Source: an uncultured Clostridia bacterium (lineage in GTDB: Bacteria; Bacillota; Clostridia; Christensenellales; CAG-917). Taken from it: a stretch of 64,000 bases of DNA. The stretch covers positions 55,306-119,305 of the forward strand of contig CALVQW010000004.1 of the NCBI GenBank assembly GCA_944358385.1, in the 5' to 3' direction. Under the pieces are notes generated by a model. It was not told where the DNA came from. It saw only the letters and a list, made by a program, of their open reading frames with translations, and made no database searches. Each line of letters starts with the position of its first letter. Within the stretch, counting starts at the first letter, position 1. The position numbers were made by a program, and so were the translations under genes. Shown piece by piece: positions 46,227-53,080 of the stretch.

Positions 46227-47345
46227 TCAGAAAGTCATAGAGGACTGGCTGAGCGACACCCCGTTGACACCGGAAATGACTCGCACGTTGATCGTTTCGG
46301 AAATCCCGGTTTGAGTCTCGGTGACTTTGATCTGGTAATATGGGAGTTTGCTATTATCGCTGTAGCTGTCGAAAGTGAACCTTATAAAGTTTGTGCGGCT
46401 GCTGTCGGTGTAAACTCGACTGTTAATGGCACTGATGACGCCATAGGGGTTGATCTTCAGCTGATTATCGCTGATGGAAACACCCATGACCTGATCCTGC
46501 ACCTCCCAAGTAGTTTCTCTACCGGTGCCGCTGTTATAGTAGGTCACTACGCCCGTCGGAGAAAGGGTGAGCGTTTCGGTCTGAGTATCGTTTGTAGACT
46601 TCGTCAGCTTGAAAGTACCGACACCGATGACTTCATAGCTGTATTGCGGAACAAACGAAGGATCAACCTGATCAAAGATGTTGTTCAAGGAAATATCCAG
46701 ACTGTAGGTCTGTCCGGTCTTGACTTGATAAATCTTCTGTCCCCAGCCGGAATCCTGAATCGACGCCATACCGCTGACGTTTATCTCCATGTCGCTGGGA
46801 TTGCCTACGAAACTGACCGTGCAAGTCGCGGTATAATTGCCGTCGCGTGTGGTGACGGTTATGATAATGTCTTTGTCAAATGCCGCATACGCGCGCACAT
46901 AGCAGATGTTGCTGCCGTCAGACGCAGGCGTGATCGTGAGATAGTCGGAAAGATCCGACGAGTCGGAACCGTCCGCCCATTCCGCTGTCCAATCAACGCC
47001 CAACTCCTCGGCGGTTGACGGTGTGACCGTTGCGGTCAGAGTCTGCTCGACGTATTCGCCGTCCGCCGCAGTCACCGCCGCACTCATTGCGAGAGCGATG
47101 TGCTCACTGTTTGAGATCGTCGCCTCGATCGGCGCAGGCTCCTCCGTCGGCTCTTCCGGTGCGGGATCGTCGCCTTCGGGCGTCTGCTGCTCCTCGGCAG
47201 GCTTGTCGAACCAGCCGTAGGGATTCCAGTTGCTGAACCCCTCCGTCATCGCCGCCATCACGCACACCGCCAGGATGAGAATGACGAGCGTCAGAGCGAA
47301 CCCTTTCAGCGCTGCATTGTTGCTGCATTTTGTTTGTTTAGGCAT
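46227..47345 (-). CDS. Anchored Ig-like exported protein, candidate adhesin
   Basis: A 372-residue protein, ribosome site AGGAGGAAGCA. A membrane segment (about residues 14-33) is followed by NWNPYGWFDKP, a Glu/Pro-rich stalk (residues about 50-73), then beta-rich, Ser/Thr-rich sequence of the bacterial Ig-like kind (VTAADGEYVEQTLTATVTPS, VSFVGNPSDMEINVSGMASI). Such a layout, a stalk with Ig-like modules, suits binding to a host surface, like the adsorption protein of a filamentous phage. The role is inferred from domain type and position. Confidence 0.65.
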   Translation of the reverse strand: MPKQTKCSNNAALKGFALTLVILILAVCVMAAMTEGFSNWNPYGWFDKPAEEQQTPEGDDPAPEEPTEEPAPIEATISNSEHIALAMSAAVTAADGEYVEQTLTATVTPSTAEELGVDWTAEWADGSDSSDLSDYLTITPASDGSNICYVRAYAAFDKDIIITVTTRDGNYTATCTVSFVGNPSDMEINVSGMASIQDSGWGQKIYQVKTGQTYSLDISLNNIFDQVDPSFVPQYSYEVIGVGTFKLTKSTNDTQTETLTLSPTGVVTYYNSGTGRETTWEVQDQVMGVSISDNQLKINPYGVISAINSRVYTDSSRTNFIRFTFDSYSDNSKLPYYQIKVTETQTGISETINVRVISGVNGVSLSQSSMTF

Positions 47346-47429
47346 TGCTTCCTCCTATTTTTGTGGCTTTCGCCTTATTTTCAAAGTGCGCCGGGAGAAG
47401 TTCGGCAAAAGCCCGGCGCCCGGTTATTC

Positions 47430-47753
47430 TCAGCCGCCCACTACGGGCGACTTTGCCGGCTTTTTCTTCGCCGCTGCCTTCCGCTCAGGCAGCTTCTCCA
47501 CGCGCTTGATGGACACGATCTGCACCAGCTTCTGCCGGCGGCTGTCCTCGATGAAGTCCGCCTTGTACTTCACCTTCTCCCCTTGCGCGATGACGTACTT
47601 CTTCACCTTGCTGCCGTCCTTGTTGCGCACCGTCTTATCCAGACGCACCACCGTGTTATCGTCCGTAATGCGGCTGTCGAAGCGCGCGATCTGATGCAGC
47701 GCGTTCTTCTCCTCTCCCGTCATCGGGATCATGCTCTTCGCCTTCTTGCTCAT
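47430..47753 (-). CDS. Small basic provirus protein, candidate ssDNA-binding
   Basis: About 107 residues from the ATG at 47753, after GGAGGAAGAC. It begins MSKKAKSMIPMTGEEKNALH, has a central beta-rich part (NTVVRLDKTVRNKDGSKVKK, YVIAQGEKVKYKADF) and a basic Lys/Pro tail (KAAAKKKPAKSPVVGG). No family is recognised. Early position, size and charge would suit the single-strand binding protein that filamentous phages make in quantity; that assignment is inference only. Confidence 0.55.
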   Translation of the reverse strand: MSKKAKSMIPMTGEEKNALHQIARFDSRITDDNTVVRLDKTVRNKDGSKVKKYVIAQGEKVKYKADFIEDSRRQKLVQIVSIKRVEKLPERKAAAKKKPAKSPVVGG

Positions 47754-47823
47754 GTCTTCCTCCTTGCAAATATTGAACAGCCCGAGGCGCAAAAACACGA
47801 AGGGATTGCGCCCCGGGCATTGT

Positions 47824-48057
47824 TCACGGGTTAATGATCTCCTCGAGACGTTCGGACAAGTCCGTCACTTCGCCGGAGACCTCTTCCAGATCGTCCGCCG
47901 CGGCTTCCATTGCCTCGCCGCGCTCGCTGTACTGGATCGCCTCCGGGAGATTGTCAAAAGCGTCGCGCTCTTCGTCCGCGAGTGCTTCAAGCTCCGCCGC
48001 GATGTCTTCCAGCTTCTCGATGATCTTGTCGATCTTTTGCCGCCTTTCTTTGTTCAT
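47824..48057 (-). CDS. Small acidic coiled-coil protein
   Basis: A 77-residue protein with ribosome site GGAGGGGTTT. It is almost entirely helical and acidic: QKIDKIIEKLEDIAAELEAL, DNLPEAIQYSERGEAMEAAA, EVSGEVTDLSERLEEI. Proteins of this form (with the AFDNLPE..Q.SERG pattern) are widespread in Clostridia phages and conjugative elements without known function. It is the first gene of the main operon, right behind its promoter. Confidence 0.7.
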   Translation of the reverse strand: MNKERRQKIDKIIEKLEDIAAELEALADEERDAFDNLPEAIQYSERGEAMEAAADDLEEVSGEVTDLSERLEEIINP

Positions 48058-48173
48058 AAACCCCTCCGTGTCGCGCTGTGGCGCGTTGTGCGCGGTGGTG
48101 AGGGAGCTGTCGACTCAAACTCCGTCCGCAACCCCAACACGCCGCAAGTGCCCTATCAGGCAACTCTACGATT

Positions 48174-48202
48174 AAAATACACTTAAAAAAGTAGCTTGTC
48201 AA
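48174..48202 (-). promoter_or_regulatory. Promoter of the provirus structural operon
   Basis: On the minus strand TTGACA (48202-48197), 17 bases, TATTTT (48179-48174). It lies in the 200-base gap divergent from the XRE gene. A dyad AGGCAA/TTGCCT (48210-48215, 48232-48237) between the two may be a repressor site. Confidence 0.65.
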
Positions 48203-48266
48203 GGCACAAAGGCAAAAAATTTTGATCTTTGTTGCCTGCAAGGGGATTTTTGGCAATGATTTAGGC

Positions 48267-48629
48267 ATGGATAAGAGCAACAGATTTTATATTGCAAGGA
48301 TGAAAAAGGGTCTTTCTCAAACGGAAGTCGCCGACATTTTGGGATTAAATAAAACGGCTGTTTCAAAGTGGGAAGGCAATAAGACCTTTCCTGATCCGGA
48401 CGTGTTAATAAAGGTTGTTGACCTTTATCAAGTAACTGCCGATTATCTTTTGGGTATCTCTGACGAGCCTCAACTATTCGATGACGCTCGCGTTGATCGC
48501 CCGGAGATCATGGAACTTTACGAGCTGATGACACCCCAGCAACAGTCCAATCTCATAAACTACGCCCGAGGGATGCTTGCCGCATCCGCCCCGGAAGAGA
48601 CCATACCGCATACGAGGAAGAGAGCATGA
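48267..48629 (+). CDS. XRE-family repressor
   Basis: About 120 residues starting MDKSNRFYIARMKKGLSQTE. The helix-turn-helix SQTEVADILGLNKTAVSKWEG is followed by a dimerisation-like C-terminal region (PEIMELYELMTPQQQSNLIN). Such Cro/CI-like proteins control lysogeny. It is divergent from the structural operon, and its stop overlaps the next gene by four bases. The ribosome site is weak. Confidence 0.88.
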   Translation: MDKSNRFYIARMKKGLSQTEVADILGLNKTAVSKWEGNKTFPDPDVLIKVVDLYQVTADYLLGISDEPQLFDDARVDRPEIMELYELMTPQQQSNLINYARGMLAASAPEETIPHTRKRA

Positions 48630-49027
48630 CCTGTAAATTCCATCCAAACCAAGAGCCTATTGCCTTATGCAAGCGTTGTGATTGTGGGATCTGCAAAAGC
48701 TGCGTCGCCTTTGCAGACTTCTCCGGGCTTTGTCCTTATTGCTATTTAGACTCTCTGAAAGAGAAGTCTCGCAATTACAAAATAGGGGAAGTGATTTTAG
48801 GTATTTTTGCGGCAATATTTTTGCTCGGAACTATATTTGCCGCTATTGCCGGCGGAGTACTTTATAGCAATTATCACGATCCCGGCATGTTGACATTCTT
48901 TACTTATGTCGGTGTGTTTGGCGCACTCTTCGTTGTTGTGTGCATATTTGCCACAATAATCGGCTTTAAAAAGAGAAAGACGCTGCGCCTGCTTGAACAA
49001 AAGAAACGGCAGCTCACTACGCTTTAA
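48626..49027 (+). CDS. B-box-zinc-finger membrane protein
   Basis: A 133-residue protein. The N-terminus has a B-box-like zinc motif (CKFHPNQEPIALCKRC, CGICKSCV, then CPYC), followed by two membrane segments (about residues 52-77 and 88-112) and a basic end. Similar small B-box membrane proteins are common in Firmicutes; their function is unknown. It is co-translated with the repressor, so it may act in superinfection immunity or sensing, which is a guess. Confidence 0.7.
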   Translation: MTCKFHPNQEPIALCKRCDCGICKSCVAFADFSGLCPYCYLDSLKEKSRNYKIGEVILGIFAAIFLLGTIFAAIAGGVLYSNYHDPGMLTFFTYVGVFGALFVVVCIFATIIGFKKRKTLRLLEQKKRQLTTL

Positions 49028-49121
49028 GCCCTCCGACAGAAAAATAGGGCGCTATTTTTCTGTCCGAAGTGACCTATAAAAACCGTTGTAATATAGTCCC
49101 GACTTAAAATAGGGGGATCAT

Positions 49122-50351
49122 ATGCAGCGGTTTACGGAAGATTTTTTGAGAGAGTTGCAAGAGGGAATGCGGCGGCAGCTCGAAGCGTTGAGCTCATTCC
49201 TGGATGGCGCGGACGCAGCGCGATCCACACCACCGCCGGCGGATCCGCCGGTATTTTTGACCACCGGAATGCGTTTTGCGGCTCAGGAAGGCGCATTCCG
49301 CCTTTATGTAAAAGATCAAGGAGGTGATGCCGAAAAAGCGATGCAACGCGAGTCAGACTGCGAAGTCCAATCCGAAAAGGAGGACAGCAGGATGAAATAT
49401 CTGACGAAGCGCGCAGACGGCAGATGGCAAGGCTCGAAAACCATCGACGGAAAACGTGTTTTTGTCTATGCCCGGACGCAGATGGAATGCTATGAAAAAC
49501 TCAAACGACTGAACACGAAAAGGAAAAAATCACCCAAGATCCAGAGCGTCGCGGATTTTGCGATCTACTACCTCGAAACCTACAAAAAAGGCAATGTCGC
49601 GGATCGGACTTACAAAGACTATCTTGCGATCGCGCGCGGACATCTGAACATTGCGACGCCGCTCAACAAAGTGACGACGATGCAGATGCAGGAACTCATA
49701 AACCGATTGCCGGCGACGCGGATCCGCACGGCGGTGTATCAGCTGATCCGGCAGATCTTCCGCAAGGCGCACGAGTTGGATCTCATCAAAAAGGACATCT
49801 CTCAATTCCTCGAATGCGGCAGGATCCAAAAGGCGGAACGGAGAGCGCTCAATCTCGAAGAGCAGCGCGCCCTCGTCGGATCCCTCAGGGACGATACCTT
49901 CGGCAGACGAGTCATGTTTTACCTCTGCACCGGTGCGCGCCCGTCTGAATTTGCGACGGTGAGAAAAGACGAGCTGCGTCCGGGATGGGTGAAGATCAAC
50001 GGCACCAAGACGGCGAAGGCGACGCGCTGGGTGAAGATCTCCGAGAGGATGTATCGGATGCTGCTCAATGCACCGGAGGAATTTTTCCGCTTTGACAGCA
50101 AAAAATTTAGGATCCGGCTGCAAAAGACGTGCGCCGCGGCAGGCATTGATTACGATGTAGACATCTACACGCTGCGTCACACTTTTGCGACGAACCTCTA
50201 TATCATCGGCGTGCCGGAAAAAGACCGTCAGGAGTATATGGGACACGTGTCCGGAAGCCCCATGACAAACGACGTCTACACCACGTTCACACCGGATGTG
50301 AAGGCGGAAAATATCTACGATATTTATGGTGACTTTTTTCCGAAATTTTGA
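49122..50351 (+). CDS. int: Tyrosine-type integrase of the provirus
   Basis: 409 residues from 49122 (GGGGGATCAT before it). Residues 91 onward (MKYLTKRADGRWQGSKTIDG) form a complete integrase of about 319 residues with arm-binding, core-binding and catalytic domains: Arg in CTGARPSEF, Lys in TKTAKATRW, TLRHTFAT (first His replaced by Thr/Tyr context), His in MGHVSGS and Tyr in NDVYTTF. A second strong site, AGGAGGACAGCAGG, precedes codon 91, so the real integrase may begin at 49392 and the first 90 residues may be a leader of unknown use. It ends 98 bases from the tRNA. Confidence 0.88.
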   Translation: MQRFTEDFLRELQEGMRRQLEALSSFLDGADAARSTPPPADPPVFLTTGMRFAAQEGAFRLYVKDQGGDAEKAMQRESDCEVQSEKEDSRMKYLTKRADGRWQGSKTIDGKRVFVYARTQMECYEKLKRLNTKRKKSPKIQSVADFAIYYLETYKKGNVADRTYKDYLAIARGHLNIATPLNKVTTMQMQELINRLPATRIRTAVYQLIRQIFRKAHELDLIKKDISQFLECGRIQKAERRALNLEEQRALVGSLRDDTFGRRVMFYLCTGARPSEFATVRKDELRPGWVKINGTKTAKATRWVKISERMYRMLLNAPEEFFRFDSKKFRIRLQKTCAAAGIDYDVDIYTLRHTFATNLYIIGVPEKDRQEYMGHVSGSPMTNDVYTTFTPDVKAENIYDIYGDFFPKF

Positions 50352-50424
50352 CATCAAATTTGACATCAAATTTTTATGATTTTGATGTCAGATTAACAAA
50401 GTAAACTAATCACGGGGAATGAAA

Positions 50425-50446
50425 AAACCCACTGTTTAGTGGGTTT
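50425..50446 (-). terminator. Provirus-supplied terminator behind tRNA-Lys(CTT)
   Basis: AAACCCACT (50425-50433), loop GTTT, AGTGGGTTT (50438-50446); on the minus strand it ends TTTTTTC directly after the tRNA. It replaces the host terminator now stranded at 38321-38344. Confidence 0.85.
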
Positions 50447-50448
50447 GG

Positions 50449-50524
50449 TGGTGCGCCCTCAGGGATTCGAACCCGGGACCCACTGATTAAGAGTCAGTTG
50501 CTCTACCAGCTGAGCTAAGGGCGC
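50449..50524 (-). tRNA. tRNA-Lys(CTT), attR
   Basis: Complete cloverleaf: acceptor GCGCCCT/AGGGCGC, anticodon CTT in CTCTTAA, T-arm GGTTCGAATCC, encoded CCA. Its 3' half (50448-50493) is the attachment-site repeat, so the functional gene is rebuilt by provirus DNA. Confidence 0.96.
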
Positions 50525-50592
50525 ATACGCGACGAGTACGCAGTTTTGCGGTCATCGTCGCTAACTTTGTGCAAAGGTGAAACCTTTGCGAT

Positions 50593-50667
50593 TGGAGCGG
50601 GAGACGGGATTCGGACCCGCGACTTTCACCTTGGCAAGGTGACACTCTACCACTGAGTCACTCCCGC
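50593..50667 (-). tRNA. tRNA-Gly(GCC)
   Basis: Acceptor GCGGGAG/CTCCCGC, anticodon GCC in TTGCCAA, T-arm GGTCCGAATCC, encoded CCA. Confidence 0.95.
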
Positions 50668-50790
50668 GAGCGAGATATAATATACCAAATAATGCGGCAA
50701 AATGCAACTGTTTTCGCATGGAAATTTGCAAAATTTCCCGAAGCGGGCAAATGCTTTACATATCGGCGGGGTGTGATATAATAATGAGGC

Positions 50791-50873
50791 GCAGTCGTGG
50801 CGAAATTGGCAGACGCGTCGGATTTAGGTTCCGATGGGAGACCGTATGGGTTCGAGTCCCTTCGACTGCACCA
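50791..50873 (+). tRNA. tRNA-Leu(TAG)
   Basis: Acceptor GCAGTCG/CGACTGC, long variable arm as in Leu tRNAs, anticodon TAG in TTTAGGT, T-arm GGTTCGAGTCC, encoded CCA. Confidence 0.93.
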
Positions 50874-50920
50874 CTGCAATGAAACGGCATCGCGAAAGCG
50901 GTGTCGTTTCATTACAGTGG
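50871..50920 (+). terminator. Long hairpin starting within the CCA of tRNA-Leu
   Basis: 23-base arms 50871-50893 and 50898-50920 around a GAAA loop; 20 Watson-Crick pairs, two G-U pairs and one mismatch. There is no T tract, so it may be a 3'-processing or attenuating structure and not a classical terminator. Another inverted repeat, CGAACCTGCGCAC (about 50938-50950) with GTGCGCAGGTTCG (about 51017-51029), follows. Confidence 0.5.
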
Positions 50921-51135
50921 TGCGGCTGATTTGGGGGCGAACCTGCGCACAACACCGACATTGATGCAATGCGTTCCGTTCGGTTCGCCGTTTCGCAGTG
51001 GCGTGGAGCTGTACATGTGCGCAGGTTCGGCGGATTGCTCAGCAAGACGCTTTCGCCTTTTTCTGCGGTCTGAAACGTGACGAATCGTCATTTCCAAACA
51101 TCACAATTCCGTTGACCTTATCTTATGCCGAAGCC

Positions 51136-51151
51136 CCCTTCGACTGCACCA
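51136..51151 (+). repeat. Duplicated 3' end of tRNA-Leu
   Basis: CCCTTCGACTGCACCA matches 50858-50873, the tRNA-Leu 3' end, exactly. This is an attachment-site-like duplication 278 bases downstream, with no integrase between. Confidence 0.6.
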
Positions 51152-51198
51152 GACCGGAATAATACGAACCAAGAAGACGATTCGAGGTTCGTATTATT
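51149..51198. repeat. Remnant of the 25-bp inverted-repeat element
   Basis: CCAGACCGGAATAATACGAA onwards (51149-51171) matches the terminal repeat of the 28885-29161 element with one mismatch in 23. The opposite arm GGTTCGTATTATT lies at 51186-51198, leaving a 50-base hairpin ending in T residues. Confidence 0.65.
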
Positions 51199-51328
51199 TT
51201 TTGCAAGAGATTATTTCGGCGTCATTGTCCGCTTGCAGCAACACCTCTGAATTTGCCTCTTTCGGCAGGCTCAGGTTCGCATAGTTCCTCGCGGAAGTCA
51301 ACTATCGAATTGTCGCAGCCCCACTCAG

Positions 51329-51371
51329 ATGCTCGAAACGGCCGGTTGAACCGGCCGTTTCGAGCATTTTT
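51329..51371 (+). terminator. 18-bp perfect hairpin with T tract
   Basis: 51329-51346 pairs with 51350-51367, then TTTTC on the plus strand. There is no plus-strand gene upstream except tRNA-Leu about 455 bases away. The 51199-51328 stretch holds nothing else I can name. Confidence 0.8.
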
Positions 51372-51407
51372 CTTTGTTTCCGATTTGTTGCTTGTTTTCA
51401 TTGCGGA

Positions 51408-51773
51408 TCATCGTTCGGCACCGCATTTGGATTTTATGACTGCAAACGTCTCTTCGGAAATGCAATGCTCCATGCGGCAGGCGTCCTGCTCCGCGACCGC
51501 GGACGAAACGCCGAGCGCAACCAAAAACTTTGTGAGTACAAGGTGGCGTTCATACACATTTGCGGCCACGGTTCTGCCCTTTTTCGTCAAAGCGATGCGG
51601 TGGTCTTTGTAGGTCACAAGTTGCTTTTCGACCAATCTTTTGACCGCCTTGCAGACCGACACTTTGGAAGCTTTCATGGCATCCGCAAGATCGACTTCAC
51701 GGATCGTTTTGCCTTGTTCGCTTAACCGCAATATCGTTTCCAGATACATTTCCGTTGATTCGTTTTTCAGCAT
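51408..51773 (-). CDS. DtxR/MntR-family metal-dependent regulator
   Basis: A 121-residue protein. The winged HTH is REVDLADAMKASKVSVCKAV with KRLVEKQLVTYKDHRIALT. The metal-binding and dimer region reads YERHLVLTKFLVALGV and DACRMEHCIS; the Cys-x2-Glu-His pattern is the one seen in iron-type DtxR rather than Bacillus MntR. There is no SH3-like third domain. It follows the NEAT-like gene by 24 bases and probably reports metal status to this surface locus. Confidence 0.85.
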   Translation of the reverse strand: MLKNESTEMYLETILRLSEQGKTIREVDLADAMKASKVSVCKAVKRLVEKQLVTYKDHRIALTKKGRTVAANVYERHLVLTKFLVALGVSSAVAEQDACRMEHCISEETFAVIKSKCGAER

Positions 51774-51797
51774 GATTTCACCCTTTTCCCTGCCTTG

Positions 51798-53069
51798 TCA
51801 TTGCGTTTCCTTTGATTTCTTCTTTCTGCGGACGAGAACGACCGTAACGGTGATCGCCGCAGCCACTACGAGGATGCAGGCGACAATGATGACCGCATAC
51901 CCCCACATCGGCATGACGAACGCCACGCCGGGGATACAGACGATGAACGTGCCCGTCTTGTCCGAGTCGAACTTCACATACCGCCCGTAGCCGTCTGCGG
52001 AAAGTTCGGTGAGCGTTCCGTCCTCCGCCATGTGATAAACAGCGACTTCGTTGCGGTCGTAGGTCATGTTTGCCTGCAAATACAGCGTGATATTCCCACC
52101 CGGCGTTACCTGCGTTCCGTCCGTGCCGACGAGCGAAACGCCGAACACCTCGAAGTTGTCCGCTATGCTCGCCATTTTATCTGCCGCCGTCGTATAGACA
52201 CTACTCCCCGACGTGATGCGGCTTGCAAGCAATGACGTTCCCTCTGCAAGCACGCCGTTTGCGTCCTCGAACTTTGCAAGCGTGCTGCCGCCTGCAACAG
52301 AGGTTATCGCCACATCGTATTCGGTGCAGGTCGGATTGCCGAGGTTGGTGAGGTATGTACTGCTCTCCGCACGGTACACAACGTGGTACTCCCCTACGTT
52401 GTCCAGCATAATGGAATTATTCGTGATAGGCACTTCCGTCTGCTCGCCGCCCTGCATATAGTATGCCGAAATACTTACGTCAAGGTTTTCACTCCCCAGC
52501 GTTGCCGTGGCGGAAGGAATAGGAAATACCGAGCCGCGCGATGCCTCGTAACTGTTCCCCGCCGTCGTTTGGATGACGGGAACGTACTCCGCGGGGCGTT
52601 CGCCGACGTCAACATAATCTCCCGTGCGCGTGCCGTTTGCGAGGTTTAGCGTAATGGTAAAGCTGACATCTCTGCTCATGGCGTTGATATACGCCGAAAA
52701 GGAAAGACTGCTCTGCAACCGCTCGGCGGACATGGTATAGGTGTAATACGTCCAGCCGTTCGCCGTCCGCACGGTGTAACCCGTCTGCATATTCCCGCTT
52801 TCCAAAACCATGTCCGATATGGACGAGCTGTGCCCGAAGGTCATGTAGTAATTTTCGCCGCTCTTTTCGACGGTTGCCGAGGACGAGAAGTTTTCCGCAC
52901 CCATTGCAAGACCTTTCAGATTTACGGGAACGGAATATGTGCCGTCCGAACTTGAAACGGGACTTTCCGCGTATGCCGTAAGCCCGCCGCCCGTAAGGAC
53001 AGCAAACAGACTCATCAACATACATACGACAGCTATGACCGTAACAAAAATATTTCTTCTTTTTACCAT
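51798..53069 (-). CDS. Membrane-anchored surface protein with NEAT-like domain
   Basis: A 423-residue protein: signal peptide (about residues 1-33, ending TAYAES), an N-terminal module SSDGTYSVPVNLKGLAMGAE, YYMTFGHSSSISDM, GWTYYTYTMSAERLQSSLSF that follows the NEAT haem-binding pattern, further beta-rich sequence, and a C-terminal membrane anchor (GYAVIIVACILVVAAAITVT) with a basic tail. The NEAT assignment is by pattern only; the usual YxxxY haem motif is not certain. Neighbourhood with a DtxR regulator supports an iron or haem link. Confidence 0.6.
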   Translation of the reverse strand: MVKRRNIFVTVIAVVCMLMSLFAVLTGGGLTAYAESPVSSSDGTYSVPVNLKGLAMGAENFSSSATVEKSGENYYMTFGHSSSISDMVLESGNMQTGYTVRTANGWTYYTYTMSAERLQSSLSFSAYINAMSRDVSFTITLNLANGTRTGDYVDVGERPAEYVPVIQTTAGNSYEASRGSVFPIPSATATLGSENLDVSISAYYMQGGEQTEVPITNNSIMLDNVGEYHVVYRAESSTYLTNLGNPTCTEYDVAITSVAGGSTLAKFEDANGVLAEGTSLLASRITSGSSVYTTAADKMASIADNFEVFGVSLVGTDGTQVTPGGNITLYLQANMTYDRNEVAVYHMAEDGTLTELSADGYGRYVKFDSDKTGTFIVCIPGVAFVMPMWGYAVIIVACILVVAAAITVTVVLVRRKKKSKETQ

Positions 53070-53080
53070 ACGTGATTTCC

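Larger units (their letters stand above)
38345..50493. mobile_element. Inovirus-like (filamentous phage) provirus integrated in tRNA-Lys(CTT)
   Basis: A 46-bp direct repeat (38345-38390 and 50448-50493) covers the tRNA 3' end from CCA to the anticodon loop and bounds 12.1 kb. The tyrosine integrase lies next to the intact tRNA. An XRE repressor is divergent from a coupled operon containing a Zot/pI-type ATPase and several single-pass membrane proteins that could be coat or adhesion proteins. Hairpin clusters and a probable small RNA lie in the non-coding parts. No tail, capsid or terminase genes, no relaxase and no secretin were seen. A recognisable replication initiator is also missing, so activity is uncertain. 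Confidence 0.75.

Noticed and set aside
38345..50493. Conjugative element or tailed prophage instead of an inovirus-like provirus
   Set aside because: No relaxase, VirB4/coupling protein, terminase, portal, capsid or tail genes seen; the only motor is Zot-like.
50658..51097. Minus-strand frames containing RRDSNP-like text
   Set aside because: This is the well-known false translation of tRNA T-arm sequence (reverse strand of tRNA-Leu).
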